NCBI GenBank assembly: GCA_022483015.1
Contig: JAKVOB010000001.1
Coordinates: forward strand, 1,388,902-1,452,901
Direction of reading: 5' to 3'
Source: Atopobiaceae bacterium
GTDB taxonomy: Bacteria; Actinomycetota; Coriobacteriia; Coriobacteriales; Atopobiaceae
Length of the DNA: 64,000 nt
In this document: one piece after another, positions 50,562 to 59,598 of the stretch
Position numbering within the stretch: position 1 is the stretch's first letter
How the letters are laid out: each line of letters opens with the position of its first letter
Notes under the pieces: generated by a model
Databases searched by the model: none
Seen by the model: only the letters and a program-made list of their open reading frames with translations
Told to the model about the DNA's origin: nothing
Position numbers and translations under genes: made by a program

Positions 50562-52079
50562 ATGAACGGGACGATGCTCCAGGGTTTCTCGTGGTACCTG
50601 CCGAGTGACGGCAGGCACTGGAAGCGGCTGGCCAAGATGGCGCCGGGCTTCACGCACGTCGGCATCACGGCGGTCTGGATGCCCCCTGCCTATAAGGGGC
50701 AGGGCGGCAAGGACGACGTGGGCTACGGGGTATATGACACCTATGACCTGGGAGAGTTCGACCAGAAGGGCACCGTCGCCACCAAGTATGGCACCAAGGC
50801 GGAGCTCCTGGCGGCCGTAGGTGCCCTCCACAAGGCGGGCATCGAGGCCATCGGCGACGTCGTGCTCAACCATCGCATGGGTGCAGACGAGTGCGAGCAG
50901 GTCGAGGCCGAGGAGGTCAACCCCAACAACCGCGAGGAGGAGACGAGCGGCCCCGAGACCATCACGGCCTGGACCAGGTTCACCTTCCCAGGGCGGCATG
51001 GCACCTACAGCGACTTCACCTGGGACTGGAACTGCTTCCACGGCACGGACTACGACGAGGCCACCAAGCGGAGCTCGATCTGGCTCTTCCAGGGCAAGCA
51101 CTGGGACGACGAGGTCACCCACAAGGAGAACGGCAACTTCGACTACCTCATGGGCGACGACGTCGACCTGCTCTATCCGCCCGTCTACGACGAGCTCGTG
51201 CGCTGGGGCGTGTGGTATGTCGAGACCTGCGGCCTGGACGGCGTGCGCCTGGATGCCCTGAAGCACATGAGCCGCGAGTTCTACCTGCGCTGGCTCGCGG
51301 ACGTGCGCGCCGCCACCAAGCGCGAGCTCTTCTGCGTGGGCGAGTACTGGACGCCCGACCTGGGCGACCTCCAGGCCTACCTCGGCTCCGAGGAGGTCAT
51401 GAGCCTGTTCGACGTGCCGCTTCACTACAAGCTCTTCATGGCCTCGAGCTCGCAGGGTTCGCAGGACCTGGCCCACATCTTCGACGGCACCATCGTGTCG
51501 GCCGACCCGGTCCATGCCGTCACCTTCGTCGAGAACCACGACACGCAGCCCAACCAGGCGCTGGCCTCGACCGTCGAGGGCTGGTTCAAGCCTTCGGCCT
51601 ACGCACTCATACTCCTGCGCGAGGCGGGCTATCCCTGCGTGTTCTATGGTGACCTCTTCGGCATGCCCAACGACGGCGGCATCCCCGCCGTCAAGGAGCT
51701 GCCGCTGCTCATGGAGTGCCGCCGCAGCTTCGCCTATGGCACGCAGCGCGACTACCTCGACGATGCCGACCTCATCGGCTGGACGCGTGCTGGCGACCCC
51801 TCGCAGGCACCGGCGGACGTGGCCAAGCTCCCAGGCGGCGTGGCCGTGGTGCTGTCCGATCGCAACGACGGCGCCAAGCACATGTGCGTGGGGGAGGGGC
51901 ACGTGGGCGAGACCTGGCGCTGCGTGATCGGCGCCGAGGCCGACGTGACCATCGGCGAGGACGGCTGTGCCGACTTCGACGCAGGTCCGGGGAGCCTCTC
52001 CGTCTACCTGCCCGCGCCTGCGGCCGATGCCCTCGAGCACGACCGCATCCTGACCAGGAGGCCGCCCGCCTCGGCGTGA
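50562..52079 (+). CDS. alpha-amylase family glycoside hydrolase (GH13), cytoplasmic
   Basis: 505 residues with no signal peptide. The catalytic set of GH13 is visible: Asp231 in GVRLDALKH, Glu261 in FCVGEYW and Asp327 in FVENHDTQPNQ. YGVYDTYDLGEFDQKG and GDVVLNHRMGADE are family regions I. It fits the GH13_5 cytoplasmic alpha-amylase type that acts on stored glycogen or imported maltodextrins. The start has GAGGGGAGG upstream. Confidence 0.93.
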   Translation: MNGTMLQGFSWYLPSDGRHWKRLAKMAPGFTHVGITAVWMPPAYKGQGGKDDVGYGVYDTYDLGEFDQKGTVATKYGTKAELLAAVGALHKAGIEAIGDVVLNHRMGADECEQVEAEEVNPNNREEETSGPETITAWTRFTFPGRHGTYSDFTWDWNCFHGTDYDEATKRSSIWLFQGKHWDDEVTHKENGNFDYLMGDDVDLLYPPVYDELVRWGVWYVETCGLDGVRLDALKHMSREFYLRWLADVRAATKRELFCVGEYWTPDLGDLQAYLGSEEVMSLFDVPLHYKLFMASSSQGSQDLAHIFDGTIVSADPVHAVTFVENHDTQPNQALASTVEGWFKPSAYALILLREAGYPCVFYGDLFGMPNDGGIPAVKELPLLMECRRSFAYGTQRDYLDDADLIGWTRAGDPSQAPADVAKLPGGVAVVLSDRNDGAKHMCVGEGHVGETWRCVIGAEADVTIGEDGCADFDAGPGSLSVYLPAPAADALEHDRILTRRPPASA

Positions 52080-52275
52080 CGGTTCCTCTCGGCATCCCCC
52101 ATAAGGCCCTGCACCCTTACAAAAGCGCAAGCCAGACGTAAGCCCTGCGTTCGTGTGTCGCAGGGTGCGCTGGCCCATGATTGTCCTTGTCGGAGGCACC
52201 CGTCAGGAGGACGGGCCGAGAAGGACCTCATGGTCCGGCTTGCGAAGGGGCTTCCGCCGAGGATGGGAGCGGGTC

Positions 52276-52641
52276 ATGGGAATCGGCAAGAAGGTATTCG
52301 TGGGGGTGGCCTGCGTGGTCGTGGCCATGGCGTGTGCCATCGTGATACCGCGCGTGGCGGCTGCCGCGATGTCCAAGTCCTACTACGTGCAGGTCTCGGG
52401 ACAGGGGATCGAGAGCGAGGTGCCCGAGGCCGGCGAGTGCTACTACACCTATGCGCTCACCGCAGCCGATGCCAGCGGCTCGACCACGCAGGTCGAGGTC
52501 CAGTCGATGCTCGGCAACGGTCCCTTCAGGGACGGCGCCTGGCTCTGTGTCCAGGTGCAGCAGGACGGCACCGTGAGGAGCTTCTCGGAGGTCGACAAGG
52601 CTGACGTCCCCGCGCCTGCGCTGTCGGCGCTGGGGGCCTGA
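52276..52641 (+). CDS. small secreted or membrane protein (possible DUF1093/YxeA family)
   Basis: 121 residues. A signal anchor (about 6-30, KVFVGVACVVVAMACAIVIP) is followed by a short beta-rich domain with SYYVQVSGQG and ECYYTYALTAADASG, which resembles YxeA proteins. The ATG is preceded by GGGAG. The assignment is tentative and the function unknown. Confidence 0.6.
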   Translation: MGIGKKVFVGVACVVVAMACAIVIPRVAAAAMSKSYYVQVSGQGIESEVPEAGECYYTYALTAADASGSTTQVEVQSMLGNGPFRDGAWLCVQVQQDGTVRSFSEVDKADVPAPALSALGA

Positions 52642-52704
52642 CGATCGATGGGGCCCGCAGGCCGCGACCTCTTGCCCTGCGGGCTCGTCCGCTCTAACTG
52701 GTAT

Positions 52705-52716
52705 GGTATTGATACC
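52705..52716. promoter_or_regulatory. operator-like palindrome upstream of the fructokinase gene
   Basis: GGTATTGATACC lies in a low-GC patch. The palindrome extends imperfectly on both sides (TGGTAT and CGTATCCA). It is a plausible sugar-responsive repressor site. Confidence 0.4.
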
Positions 52717-52798
52717 GTATCCATTAAGCTGCCGTTTACCGACGTATCTCACCACTCGTAGCGCCATGGGAACCTTACTGGTTTGGTGTGGCATCATA

Positions 52799-52817
52799 CA
52801 CACCGTTGTGCGGTGTG
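52799..52817 (+). promoter_or_regulatory. short hairpin upstream of the fructokinase gene
   Basis: CACACCG with CGGTGTG encloses a 5-base loop and ends 50 bases before the ATG. Role unknown; it could be an RNA leader element or a second operator. Confidence 0.35.
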
Positions 52818-52867
52818 CTACCGTGCGGCCTTGAGTATGTCCATTGCTGGCACAGATGGGGGATTCC

Positions 52868-53761
52868 ATGGCAGAGCTGAACGCATCCACACGCATCGGG
52901 GCACTCGAGGCCGGCGGCACCAAGATGGTGCTTGCGGTGGGCAAGGCCGATGGCACGGTCATCGAGCAGGAGTCCATGCCCACGACCCAGCCCGAGACGG
53001 TCGTCCCTCGCATGGCCGAGTGGTTCGCGGCCCATGACGTGGAGGCCCTGGGCATCGGCTCGTTCGGTCCCACCGGTGTGAACCCGTCGAGCCCTGACTA
53101 TGGCTTCGTGCTCGACACCCCCAAGCCTGGCTGGGCTGGCTATGACTTCCTCGGCACCATGCAGGGACGCCTCGGGATCCCTGTGGGCTATGACATCGAC
53201 GTCAACGTGGCCTGCCTGGGCGAGCTCACCTATGGCTGCGCCCGTGGGCTCGACGTGGTGGTCTACCTCACGGTCGGCACGGGCATCGGTGCCGGTGTGG
53301 CCGTGAACGGCGAGCTGCTCCACGGTATGCTCCACCCCGAGGCTGGCCATATCCTCCTGCAGATGGACCCGTCCGACCCGGGCGAGTGCGTCTGCCCCTT
53401 CCATGACCGCTGCTTCGAGGGCCTGGCGTCGGGCCCCTCCATCGAGGCCCGCTGGGGTGCCCCTGCCAAGGAGCTCGACGGTCGCGACGAGGTCTGGAAC
53501 CTCGAGGCCGACTACATCGCCCAGGCGCTCTGCGACTACGTGCTCTGCTACTCTCCCCAGCGCATCATCCTGGGCGGTGGCGTCATGCACCAGGAGCAGG
53601 TGTTCCCCCTCGTGCGCGAGAAGCTCGCGGACTACCTTGCCGGCTATATCAAGACGCCCGAGCTCGAGCACATGGACACCTACGTCGTGCCCAACAGCCT
53701 GCACGAGAAGCAGGGCATCATGGGCTGCCTCGAGCTGGGTCGCCGCGCCCTCGAAGGGTAG
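52868..53761 (+). CDS. scrK: fructokinase (ROK family)
   Basis: 297 residues. P-loop-like EAGGTKM (14-20), catalytic Asp111 in DIDVNVACLGE, and the ROK zinc motif HPEAGHILL with C-x-C-x2-H-x2-C (Cys174, Cys176, His179, Cys182; CVCPFHDRCFEGLASG). This matches bacterial ROK fructokinases. It phosphorylates fructose to fructose 6-phosphate. The start has GGGGGA upstream. It is monocistronic with a palindrome-rich leader. Confidence 0.9.
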   Translation: MAELNASTRIGALEAGGTKMVLAVGKADGTVIEQESMPTTQPETVVPRMAEWFAAHDVEALGIGSFGPTGVNPSSPDYGFVLDTPKPGWAGYDFLGTMQGRLGIPVGYDIDVNVACLGELTYGCARGLDVVVYLTVGTGIGAGVAVNGELLHGMLHPEAGHILLQMDPSDPGECVCPFHDRCFEGLASGPSIEARWGAPAKELDGRDEVWNLEADYIAQALCDYVLCYSPQRIILGGGVMHQEQVFPLVREKLADYLAGYIKTPELEHMDTYVVPNSLHEKQGIMGCLELGRRALEG

Positions 53762-53906
53762 GTCCTGTCTCGACGGGCTTTCCACTTTATGAAGCATCGG
53801 TTACGCCCATGGCACGGATTGGGTGCAGACATTATCCTTGTACCGTCATGATGGATGGAGCCGTGCTGCTGCATGCCGTCTCGTCGCATCCGGCCGGAGG
53901 GGGACC

Positions 53907-54998
53907 ATGTCTGCGTATTACACGATGACGATCGTCCTCTGCCTGCTCTCGATGCTGATCATGATGCTCGTGGTCTGGAGCGGGGACGCCATCTCCTCCC
54001 TCGTGCGCCACCGCTTCATCATCCTGTTCGGTGTGGTCGCGCTCGCGGCCGTGGCTGAGTGGGGCGGCGTGCAGCTCGAGGGCACGGGGAGCTCGACGGT
54101 CCTCGTCCATGGGCTCATCAAGGCGACGGAGCTCTCGTGCGTCCCCATGCTCGGTCCCCTTGCCGCGGGCATCCTCGGGAGCGGCACGAAGGCGTCGAAG
54201 GCGCGCATGAGGGCCGTCTGCCTGGCGCTCGCGGCCAATGCCGCGCTCGAGTTCCTCTCGGTCCCGTTTGGCCTGACGTTCGTCGTGGATGCCCAGAGCG
54301 TCTATTCCCATGCCGGATTCTACTGGGTCTATGAGCTCGCCTGTCTTGCGAGCATGGCCTATCTTGTCGTCGCCTCGGCGAAGGTGTCCACCATGTACCA
54401 GGGCTGCGACAACAACCTCCTGCTCTTCATCATGGTGCTGATACTGGTGGGGCTTGGCGCCCAGACGCTCGACTCGTCCGTACGGGTCGACTGGATCTGC
54501 CTCCCCATGGCAGCGATGCTCTTCTACATCTACTACGTCAACATCATCCTCGAGACCGACTCGCTCACGATGCTGCTCAACCGCCGGAGCTACGACTCCA
54601 CCATCACCCAGACCGACGAGCCGCTCGCCCTGCTCATCTTCGACGTGGACAACTTCAAGCGGATCAACGACGACTACGGCCATGCCGTGGGCGACGACTG
54701 CCTCCGCCAGGTGGGCTCCCTGCTGCGGGGCGCCTATGCCGAGCACGGGCGATGCTATCGCATCGGAGGCGACGAGTTCTGCGTGGTCATGCGTCACGAC
54801 CTCGACAAGGTCGATGCCCTGAGCTCGACCTTCTTCAACTCCCTCACGGACGTGCGGAAGGACAAGGACTGGATGCCGTGGGTCTCGATGGGTAAGTGCG
54901 ACTACGACCCTGCCACCGACGACATCGCCACCGTGATCGAGCAGGCCGACCGGATGATGTATCGCTTCAAGGCCCGCTACAACGAGTCGCTCAGGTAG
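53907..54998 (+). CDS. membrane-bound diguanylate cyclase (GGDEF)
   Basis: 363 residues. Seven to eight hydrophobic helices fill the first 200 residues. A C-terminal GGDEF domain follows, with LALLIFDVDNFKRINDDYGH and intact RIGGDEFCVVM (GGDEF at 287-291). It is predicted to make c-di-GMP in response to an unknown membrane signal. The ATG has GGAGGGGG upstream. No EAL domain or c-di-GMP riboswitch is visible nearby. Confidence 0.9.
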   Translation: MSAYYTMTIVLCLLSMLIMMLVVWSGDAISSLVRHRFIILFGVVALAAVAEWGGVQLEGTGSSTVLVHGLIKATELSCVPMLGPLAAGILGSGTKASKARMRAVCLALAANAALEFLSVPFGLTFVVDAQSVYSHAGFYWVYELACLASMAYLVVASAKVSTMYQGCDNNLLLFIMVLILVGLGAQTLDSSVRVDWICLPMAAMLFYIYYVNIILETDSLTMLLNRRSYDSTITQTDEPLALLIFDVDNFKRINDDYGHAVGDDCLRQVGSLLRGAYAEHGRCYRIGGDEFCVVMRHDLDKVDALSSTFFNSLTDVRKDKDWMPWVSMGKCDYDPATDDIATVIEQADRMMYRFKARYNESLR

Positions 54999-55093
54999 GA
55001 CCTAGCCTCTGCCTGCTGCTTCATCGAACCTTCACCGACCTCCCCGTGCTTCTCGCCTGCGTCGTGATTCTGTCCCGACCCTGCCCCATGATA

Positions 55094-55107
55094 CGAACAG
55101 ATGTTCT
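55094..55107 (+). promoter_or_regulatory. LexA (SOS) box upstream of dinB
   Basis: CGAACAGATGTTCT is a Gram-positive-type SOS box (GAAC/GTTC half-sites) 27 bases before the dinB start codon. Confidence 0.75.
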
Positions 55108-55134
55108 ATCATCAGAGGCGAGGAGGGGGTGGCG

Positions 55135-56403
55135 ATGCGCGCGATCATCCACAGTGACATGAACGCCTTCTATGCCAGCGTGGAGCAGGCAGAGCACCCC
55201 GAGCTCCGGGGTCGTCCCGTCATCGTGGGCGGGGACGAGCAGAGCCGTCACGGCATCGTGCTCACGGCAAGCTACGAGGCCAAGGCCGCGGGCGTCACCA
55301 CGGCGTCGACCCTGTGGCAGGCGCGTGCCGCCTGTCCCGAGGCCGTCGTGGTGCCGCCCCACTACGAGCTCTACCATCGCTACAGCCGTCTGGCGCGGCA
55401 CATCTACTATGACTACACGGACCTGGTGGAGCCCTTCGGCCCCGACGAGGCCTGGCTCGACGTCACGGACTCGGCGCACCTGTTCGGGGGCGACGCCACG
55501 CTCGTGGCGCGTGAGATCTCGGAGCGGGTGCGCAGCGAGCTCGGCCTTGGGGTCTCGGTGGGGGTCTCGTGGAACAAGGTCTTCGCCAAGTTCGGCTCGG
55601 ACCATGACAAGCCCAACGGCTACCTCGAGGTCCTCCCGGCAAATGCCATGGACGTGGTCTGGCCGCGTCCGGTGTCCGAGCTCATCTACGTGGGGCCGGC
55701 CACCACGGCCAAGCTCGCCCGCATCGGTGTCGCCACCATAGGGGACCTCGCCCGCTGTGACGCCGCCCTCGTGCGGCGCTGCCTGGGCAAGGTTGGAGGC
55801 GTGCTCCAGGGGTTCGCCCGCGGCATGGACGCCACCCCGGTGCGGCCGCTCGACCTTGCCAGCTGCGACGTGGACCGTGCGGTCAAGAGCGTGGGCAACG
55901 GCATCACCATGCCGTTCGACGTGGAGGATGCCACCTGCGCCCGTCAGGTGGTGTGGCTCATGGGCGAGTCGGTGGCCCAGCGGGTGCGTGCGCTCGGCCT
56001 CGAGGCACGTTGCGTGTCCGTCTCGGCGCGTGATGCCGCCACGCTCGCCCATCGCAGCCGCCAGTGCCGCCTCGCCCGGCCCAGCAACGTCACCTCCGAG
56101 CTCTGCGGCACCATGGCCCGTCTCATGGACGAGGGCTGGGATGTCGCCGACACGCCGGTGCGGGCCCTGTCCGTGCGGGCGAGCGGTCTCGTGCCGGCGC
56201 TCACGGGGCCGGTGCAGCTCGACCTCTGGGGGAGCGAGGAGGCCCGCCTCAAGGCTCAGGCGCTCGATGCCAGCATCGACGCCCTGCGCGCCCGCTTCGG
56301 CAACCATGCCGTGCGACGCGGCGTGGAGCTTGCCGACGAGCGTCTGGCAGGGCTCGACCCGGAGCGTGACAACACCACCCATCCCGTCTCGTTCTTCGCA
56401 TGA
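55135..56403 (+). CDS. dinB: DNA polymerase IV (Y family)
   Basis: 422-residue lesion-bypass polymerase. Catalytic acids are Asp8 (HSDMNAFYASVEQ), Asp104 and Glu105 (GPDEAWLDVT). SVGVSWNKVFAKFGSDHDKP is the palm signature, the little-finger domain occupies about residues 235-345, and an internal QLDLW is a likely clamp-binding motif. I use ATG 55135 (AGGAGG 8 bases upstream); GTG 55129 is two codons earlier. A LexA box sits just upstream, so it is DNA-damage inducible. Confidence 0.95.
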   Translation: MRAIIHSDMNAFYASVEQAEHPELRGRPVIVGGDEQSRHGIVLTASYEAKAAGVTTASTLWQARAACPEAVVVPPHYELYHRYSRLARHIYYDYTDLVEPFGPDEAWLDVTDSAHLFGGDATLVAREISERVRSELGLGVSVGVSWNKVFAKFGSDHDKPNGYLEVLPANAMDVVWPRPVSELIYVGPATTAKLARIGVATIGDLARCDAALVRRCLGKVGGVLQGFARGMDATPVRPLDLASCDVDRAVKSVGNGITMPFDVEDATCARQVVWLMGESVAQRVRALGLEARCVSVSARDAATLAHRSRQCRLARPSNVTSELCGTMARLMDEGWDVADTPVRALSVRASGLVPALTGPVQLDLWGSEEARLKAQALDASIDALRARFGNHAVRRGVELADERLAGLDPERDNTTHPVSFFA

Positions 56404-56476
56404 GGTGGGCAGGAGGGCATGCGGCGCATGTCGGTCGTGCCGTGCGCACGTGGTCGCGGCAGGGAGGTGGGCACGC

Positions 56477-56743
56477 ATGAGGGACATCGTCTCGCGCGAG
56501 AAGCGCTATGTGGAGGTCGAGAGCGTGACCGACCCTGACGGTCGCGTGCGCCCCACGGCCGTGGTGTGGGACGACGGCATCCGCTACGAGGTCGACCGTG
56601 TGCTCGACGTGCGGCAGGCATGCTCGCTCAAGACGGGTGGCACGGGCATGCGCTATACCATACGGGTAGGGGGGCGCTCGACCTACCTCTGGTTCGAGGG
56701 GCCGCGCTGGTTCGTCGAGGCAAAGGTGGCGGAGATGCCCTAG
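56477..56743 (+). CDS. conserved small protein of unknown function
   Basis: 88 residues, beta-rich: RYVEVESVTDPDGRVRPTAV, then WDDGIRYEVDRVLDVRQACS, then an RYTIRVGGRSTYLWFEG tail. There are no membrane spans or cysteine pairs. The ATG follows GGGAGGTGG. It lies 73 bases after dinB and is possibly co-transcribed. Small proteins of this shape often follow dinB in Firmicutes and Actinobacteria, but I cannot name a role. Confidence 0.75.
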   Translation: MRDIVSREKRYVEVESVTDPDGRVRPTAVVWDDGIRYEVDRVLDVRQACSLKTGGTGMRYTIRVGGRSTYLWFEGPRWFVEAKVAEMP

Positions 56744-56824
56744 GATCCTGTCGGCCTGCGGCGAGGCCGCGGGCGCCGGGGCATCGGCGGCCTTCGCGCA
56801 TGCATCCATCCGAGAGGAGCGCAC

Positions 56825-57367
56825 ATGATCGAGGTCTGGCATGGGTCGGTGGTGGACGCCCAGGTGGACGCCATCGTGAACGCTGCCAATCACACGCTGC
56901 TCGGGGGCGGCGGCGTCGACGGGGCCATCCACCGTGCGGCAGGTCCGGCGCTGCTCGAGGAGTGCCGCGGCCTGGGAGGATGCGAGACGGGCGATGCCAA
57001 GCTCACGGGTGCCTATGGCATCAGCCAGGCGCGGCACGTCATCCATGCGGTGGGCCCGGTGTGGTCTGCTGCGTCGGCTGCGGAATGTGCCTCTCGGCTG
57101 CGTGGGTGCTATACGCGTTCGTGCGACCTGGCGCTTGCGGCGGGCGACGCCTCGATCGCCTTCCCGGCCATATCATGCGGCGTCTATGGTTACCCGTTCG
57201 ACGACGCGTTCCAGGTGGCGCTTGCGGCCGTGCGACCCTATGCCGAACGCCTCGAGCGTATCGTGCTGGCCATGTTCCTGGACCGAGAGTTCCAGGATGC
57301 CGTCGCCATCGCCCGCGAGCTGGGGCCGGTGGAGCGCATGGACGCGCGGACGGTCAGGCTGGGGTAG
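56825..57367 (+). CDS. macro-domain ADP-ribose deacetylase family protein
   Basis: 180 residues consisting of one macro domain: DAIVNAANHTLLGGGGVDGA then IHRAAG, GDAKLTGAYG, and SIAFPAISCGVYGYPFDDA. The key ADP-ribose contacts (Asn22, Asp32 region) are kept. It is expected to remove ADP-ribose or O-acetyl-ADP-ribose. The ATG has GAGAGGAG upstream. Closest in form to the YmdB/MacroD type. Confidence 0.92.
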   Translation: MIEVWHGSVVDAQVDAIVNAANHTLLGGGGVDGAIHRAAGPALLEECRGLGGCETGDAKLTGAYGISQARHVIHAVGPVWSAASAAECASRLRGCYTRSCDLALAAGDASIAFPAISCGVYGYPFDDAFQVALAAVRPYAERLERIVLAMFLDREFQDAVAIARELGPVERMDARTVRLG

Positions 57368-57409
57368 GCCGTCGGACTGCGGTCGGGTTGGGCCGGGAGG
57401 GCGCTTGCG

Positions 57410-57465
57410 GGTCACTCTCGCCAGGCAACGTGCCTGCTTGTACGCGTTGCCTGCCCTGGGTGACC
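57410..57465. repeat. 56-bp interrupted palindrome, locus 2 unit A
   Basis: GGTCACT, CAGGCAACG and CGTTGCCTG arms as at locus 1, with the last arm GGGTGACC here. The variable centre is TGCCTGCTTGTACG. Confidence 0.9.
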
Positions 57466-57492
57466 CCGGCATCGCTCCCAGGCCACTCTGCG

Positions 57493-57548
57493 GGTCACTC
57501 TCGCCAGGCAACGTGATCGTCGCCCTGCGTTGCCTGCCCTAAGTGACC
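57493..57548. repeat. 56-bp interrupted palindrome, locus 2 unit B
   Basis: The same arms with a different centre (TGATCGTCGCCCTG), 83 bases after unit A. The spacer is again 27 bases, but its sequence is unrelated to that at locus 1. Confidence 0.9.
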
Positions 57549-57576
57549 CTGGCGCGTGTCGCCGGCGCGCCAGTAC

Positions 57577-58167
57577 TTACGAGCTCGCGACGGTGCAGCC
57601 GGCAATCACGTGCTGCGTGGCGGTGCCCTGCGAGGTGGTGCCGGCCACACGTCCCACCAGGGTGACCGTGCCCAACCCGTCGCCGGCGGCGGCCATGGCC
57701 TCCCGTATGGCCTGGGCGGTGTCCTCGCCCATGGTGGCCTGCACGAACGTCGTGCCTGAGGGCGACGTGAGCGAGCAGCGGTAGGTGTCGCTGTCGGCCG
57801 CGCGCAGCGTGAGCACATCGAGCTCCACGCTCACCCAGCTTCCGGTGGCAGGCCAGGTGCCGTCCGCGTCGAGCGAGACGGGCTCGGTGGGGGAGCCTTC
57901 CGCGTCCTTGGTGGGGGTGATGGCATCAGCCGCGGCTGCGGCACCGACCACCGAGGTACCGTCGGTCTTGGCGGCCTCCGTGACCGACGACTGTGCCGTG
58001 GCGGGGACCTGGTTGCCGCTGAGCGAGGTCGAGGTGCTGGTGGACGAGCTGTTCGAGAGGCCGCGGAATCCCACGGCCATCCCCAGGCTCAGGGCGATGA
58101 GCAGCAAGGCCACATAGACCTGGTTGCTCATGTGCCTCGTGCCGTTGTCGTCCTCGCCGTCCGCCAT
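57577..58167 (-). CDS. membrane-anchored protein of unknown function
   Basis: 196 residues. A short charged N-terminus (MADGEDDNGTRH) precedes a membrane span (about 15-34, VYVALLLIALSLGMAVGF). A Ser/Thr/Ala-rich linker follows, then a C-terminal domain with SVELDVLTLRAADSDTYRCS and GLGTVTLVGRVAGTTSQG that looks beta-rich. The ATG has GGGAGG upstream. Function unknown. It is convergent with the macro-domain gene across the second palindrome pair. Confidence 0.72.
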   Translation of the reverse strand: MADGEDDNGTRHMSNQVYVALLLIALSLGMAVGFRGLSNSSSTSTSTSLSGNQVPATAQSSVTEAAKTDGTSVVGAAAAADAITPTKDAEGSPTEPVSLDADGTWPATGSWVSVELDVLTLRAADSDTYRCSLTSPSGTTFVQATMGEDTAQAIREAMAAAGDGLGTVTLVGRVAGTTSQGTATQHVIAGCTVASS

Positions 58168-58451
58168 GCTGCCTCCCGTGCTGCCGCGCCGCATCGTGCC
58201 TTGCTGTATGTCTGCCCATCTTCGCACGTTCCATGCGGGGACGCTCGTCGGGCGGTGGCATCTGCAACAGATCCGAAGCCTTCGCATCCGAGAGGGACGT
58301 CCTGCTTCCGACGTCTGCCAAGAGGTGCGATCCGCCGACCTGCGGTGCCAGCGCGCGCCATCATGCCTGGGCCCACTTCTGACAACCAATCTCAGAAACC
58401 TGTCACTTTAGCCTGCTGCAGCGGCATCGCGCGCCTATACTGCAAGGTCAC

Positions 58452-59156
58452 ATGGCAACCTATCCAGACACATACGAATCCGCCCGCATGACGGCCGCCC
58501 TTCAGGCGGCACTGCCTGTCATGCTCGGGTATGTGGCCATCGGCATCCCCTGCGGCATCCTCGAGGACCAGATCGGCGTGGGACCGCTCCTCGCCTTCGT
58601 CGTGAGCATGACGTTCTACTCGGGGGCCGGGCAGTTCATGGTCTGCAACATGGTGCTGGCAGGCCAGCCGCTCCTCACCATCGCGGCGTCGGTCAGCCTG
58701 GTGAGCACACGCCAGGTGCTCTACTCGGCAGCGTTCTCGCCGTACTTCTCGCATACGCGGCGCTGGCTCGCCACGCTCTTCTCGGCCACCGTGACCGACG
58801 AGAGCTTCGGCGTGAACCTCGGGCGCTTCGCCGCCGACGCCTCCTGGACGCCGGCACATGCCACGCTGGTGAACCTCCTCTGCATGACGAGCTGGGGCGT
58901 GTCCAACGCGCTGGGCTCGCTCGTGGGGAGCGTCGTGGGCGTGCCTGTGGCGGTGGCGTCGTTCGCGATGACGGCCATCTTCATCTGCCTGGCGGCCACC
59001 CAGCCGCACACGCCCGTGACGGCCGTGGTCATGGTCGCCGCGGCGTTGGGCGTCGTGGTGTGCAAGTGCGCGGGCCTGGCCGGTGCCGGCATCCTGGTGG
59101 GCGCCGTGGTAGGCGTGGCCGCGGGGCTCGTGGCAGGGGAGGTGGGCAGACGATGA
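58452..59156 (+). CDS. azlC: branched-chain amino acid exporter, AzlC subunit
   Basis: 234-residue polytopic protein. QAALPVMLGYVAIGIPCGIL at the start, SMTFYSGAGQFM and STRQVLYSAAF are AzlC signatures. It exports branched-chain amino acids together with AzlD. It overlaps azlD by 4 bases (ATGA). The upstream gap has a TATACT -10-like box. Confidence 0.92.
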   Translation: MATYPDTYESARMTAALQAALPVMLGYVAIGIPCGILEDQIGVGPLLAFVVSMTFYSGAGQFMVCNMVLAGQPLLTIAASVSLVSTRQVLYSAAFSPYFSHTRRWLATLFSATVTDESFGVNLGRFAADASWTPAHATLVNLLCMTSWGVSNALGSLVGSVVGVPVAVASFAMTAIFICLAATQPHTPVTAVVMVAAALGVVVCKCAGLAGAGILVGAVVGVAAGLVAGEVGRR

Positions 59157-59476
59157 GCGCATCGGAGCTGCTCGGCCTCTATGGGTGCGTGCTCGTGGTC
59201 ATCCTGGCATGCCGGTGCGTGCCGCTGCTGGCGCTGCGTGGCCGTGCCCTGTCGCCTCGTGTCAGCGAGGCCCTGGGCCTCATCCCGGCAGCGGCCTTCG
59301 CGGCGCTGGTCGCCAACGACCTCCTCACGCCCGGCATGTTCGATGCTGGCCTGTGGCCGGCGGCGCTGCCTCTGGTGGCGGCTGGCATCGTGGTGGTCGT
59401 GGCGCTCAGGACGAGGTCGCTGCTGTGGTGTGCCGTGGTGGGCGTGGTCGCCTACATGGCCCTGATGGCGCTGTAG
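59153..59476 (+). CDS. azlD: branched-chain amino acid exporter, AzlD subunit
   Basis: 107 residues with four hydrophobic helices (LLGLYGCVLVVILACRCVPL at the N-terminus), the typical small partner of AzlC. The start overlaps the azlC stop. Export of branched-chain amino acids fits an amino-acid-fermenting lifestyle. Confidence 0.9.
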   Translation: MSASELLGLYGCVLVVILACRCVPLLALRGRALSPRVSEALGLIPAAAFAALVANDLLTPGMFDAGLWPAALPLVAAGIVVVVALRTRSLLWCAVVGVVAYMALMAL

Positions 59477-59555
59477 GGGCTGGCTACGGCAGGCTCGCCG
59501 CACGTGCCTCGCGTAGCGGCTTCCGCCCGCGATCAGGTATCCGCTCCCTCCTGCG

Positions 59556-59564
59556 CGCTACCAT
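59556..59564 (+). promoter_or_regulatory. -10-like element before the nitroreductase gene
   Basis: CGCTACCAT, 35 bases before the start, is a variant of the TGCTACCAT element seen elsewhere in the window. Confidence 0.3.
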
Positions 59565-59598
59565 GGGTCCCATCAAGACTCTGACCAGGAGGCGAGTC

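Noticed and set aside
53762-53906. c-di-GMP riboswitch before the diguanylate cyclase
   Set aside because: No conserved GEMM core sequence was seen.
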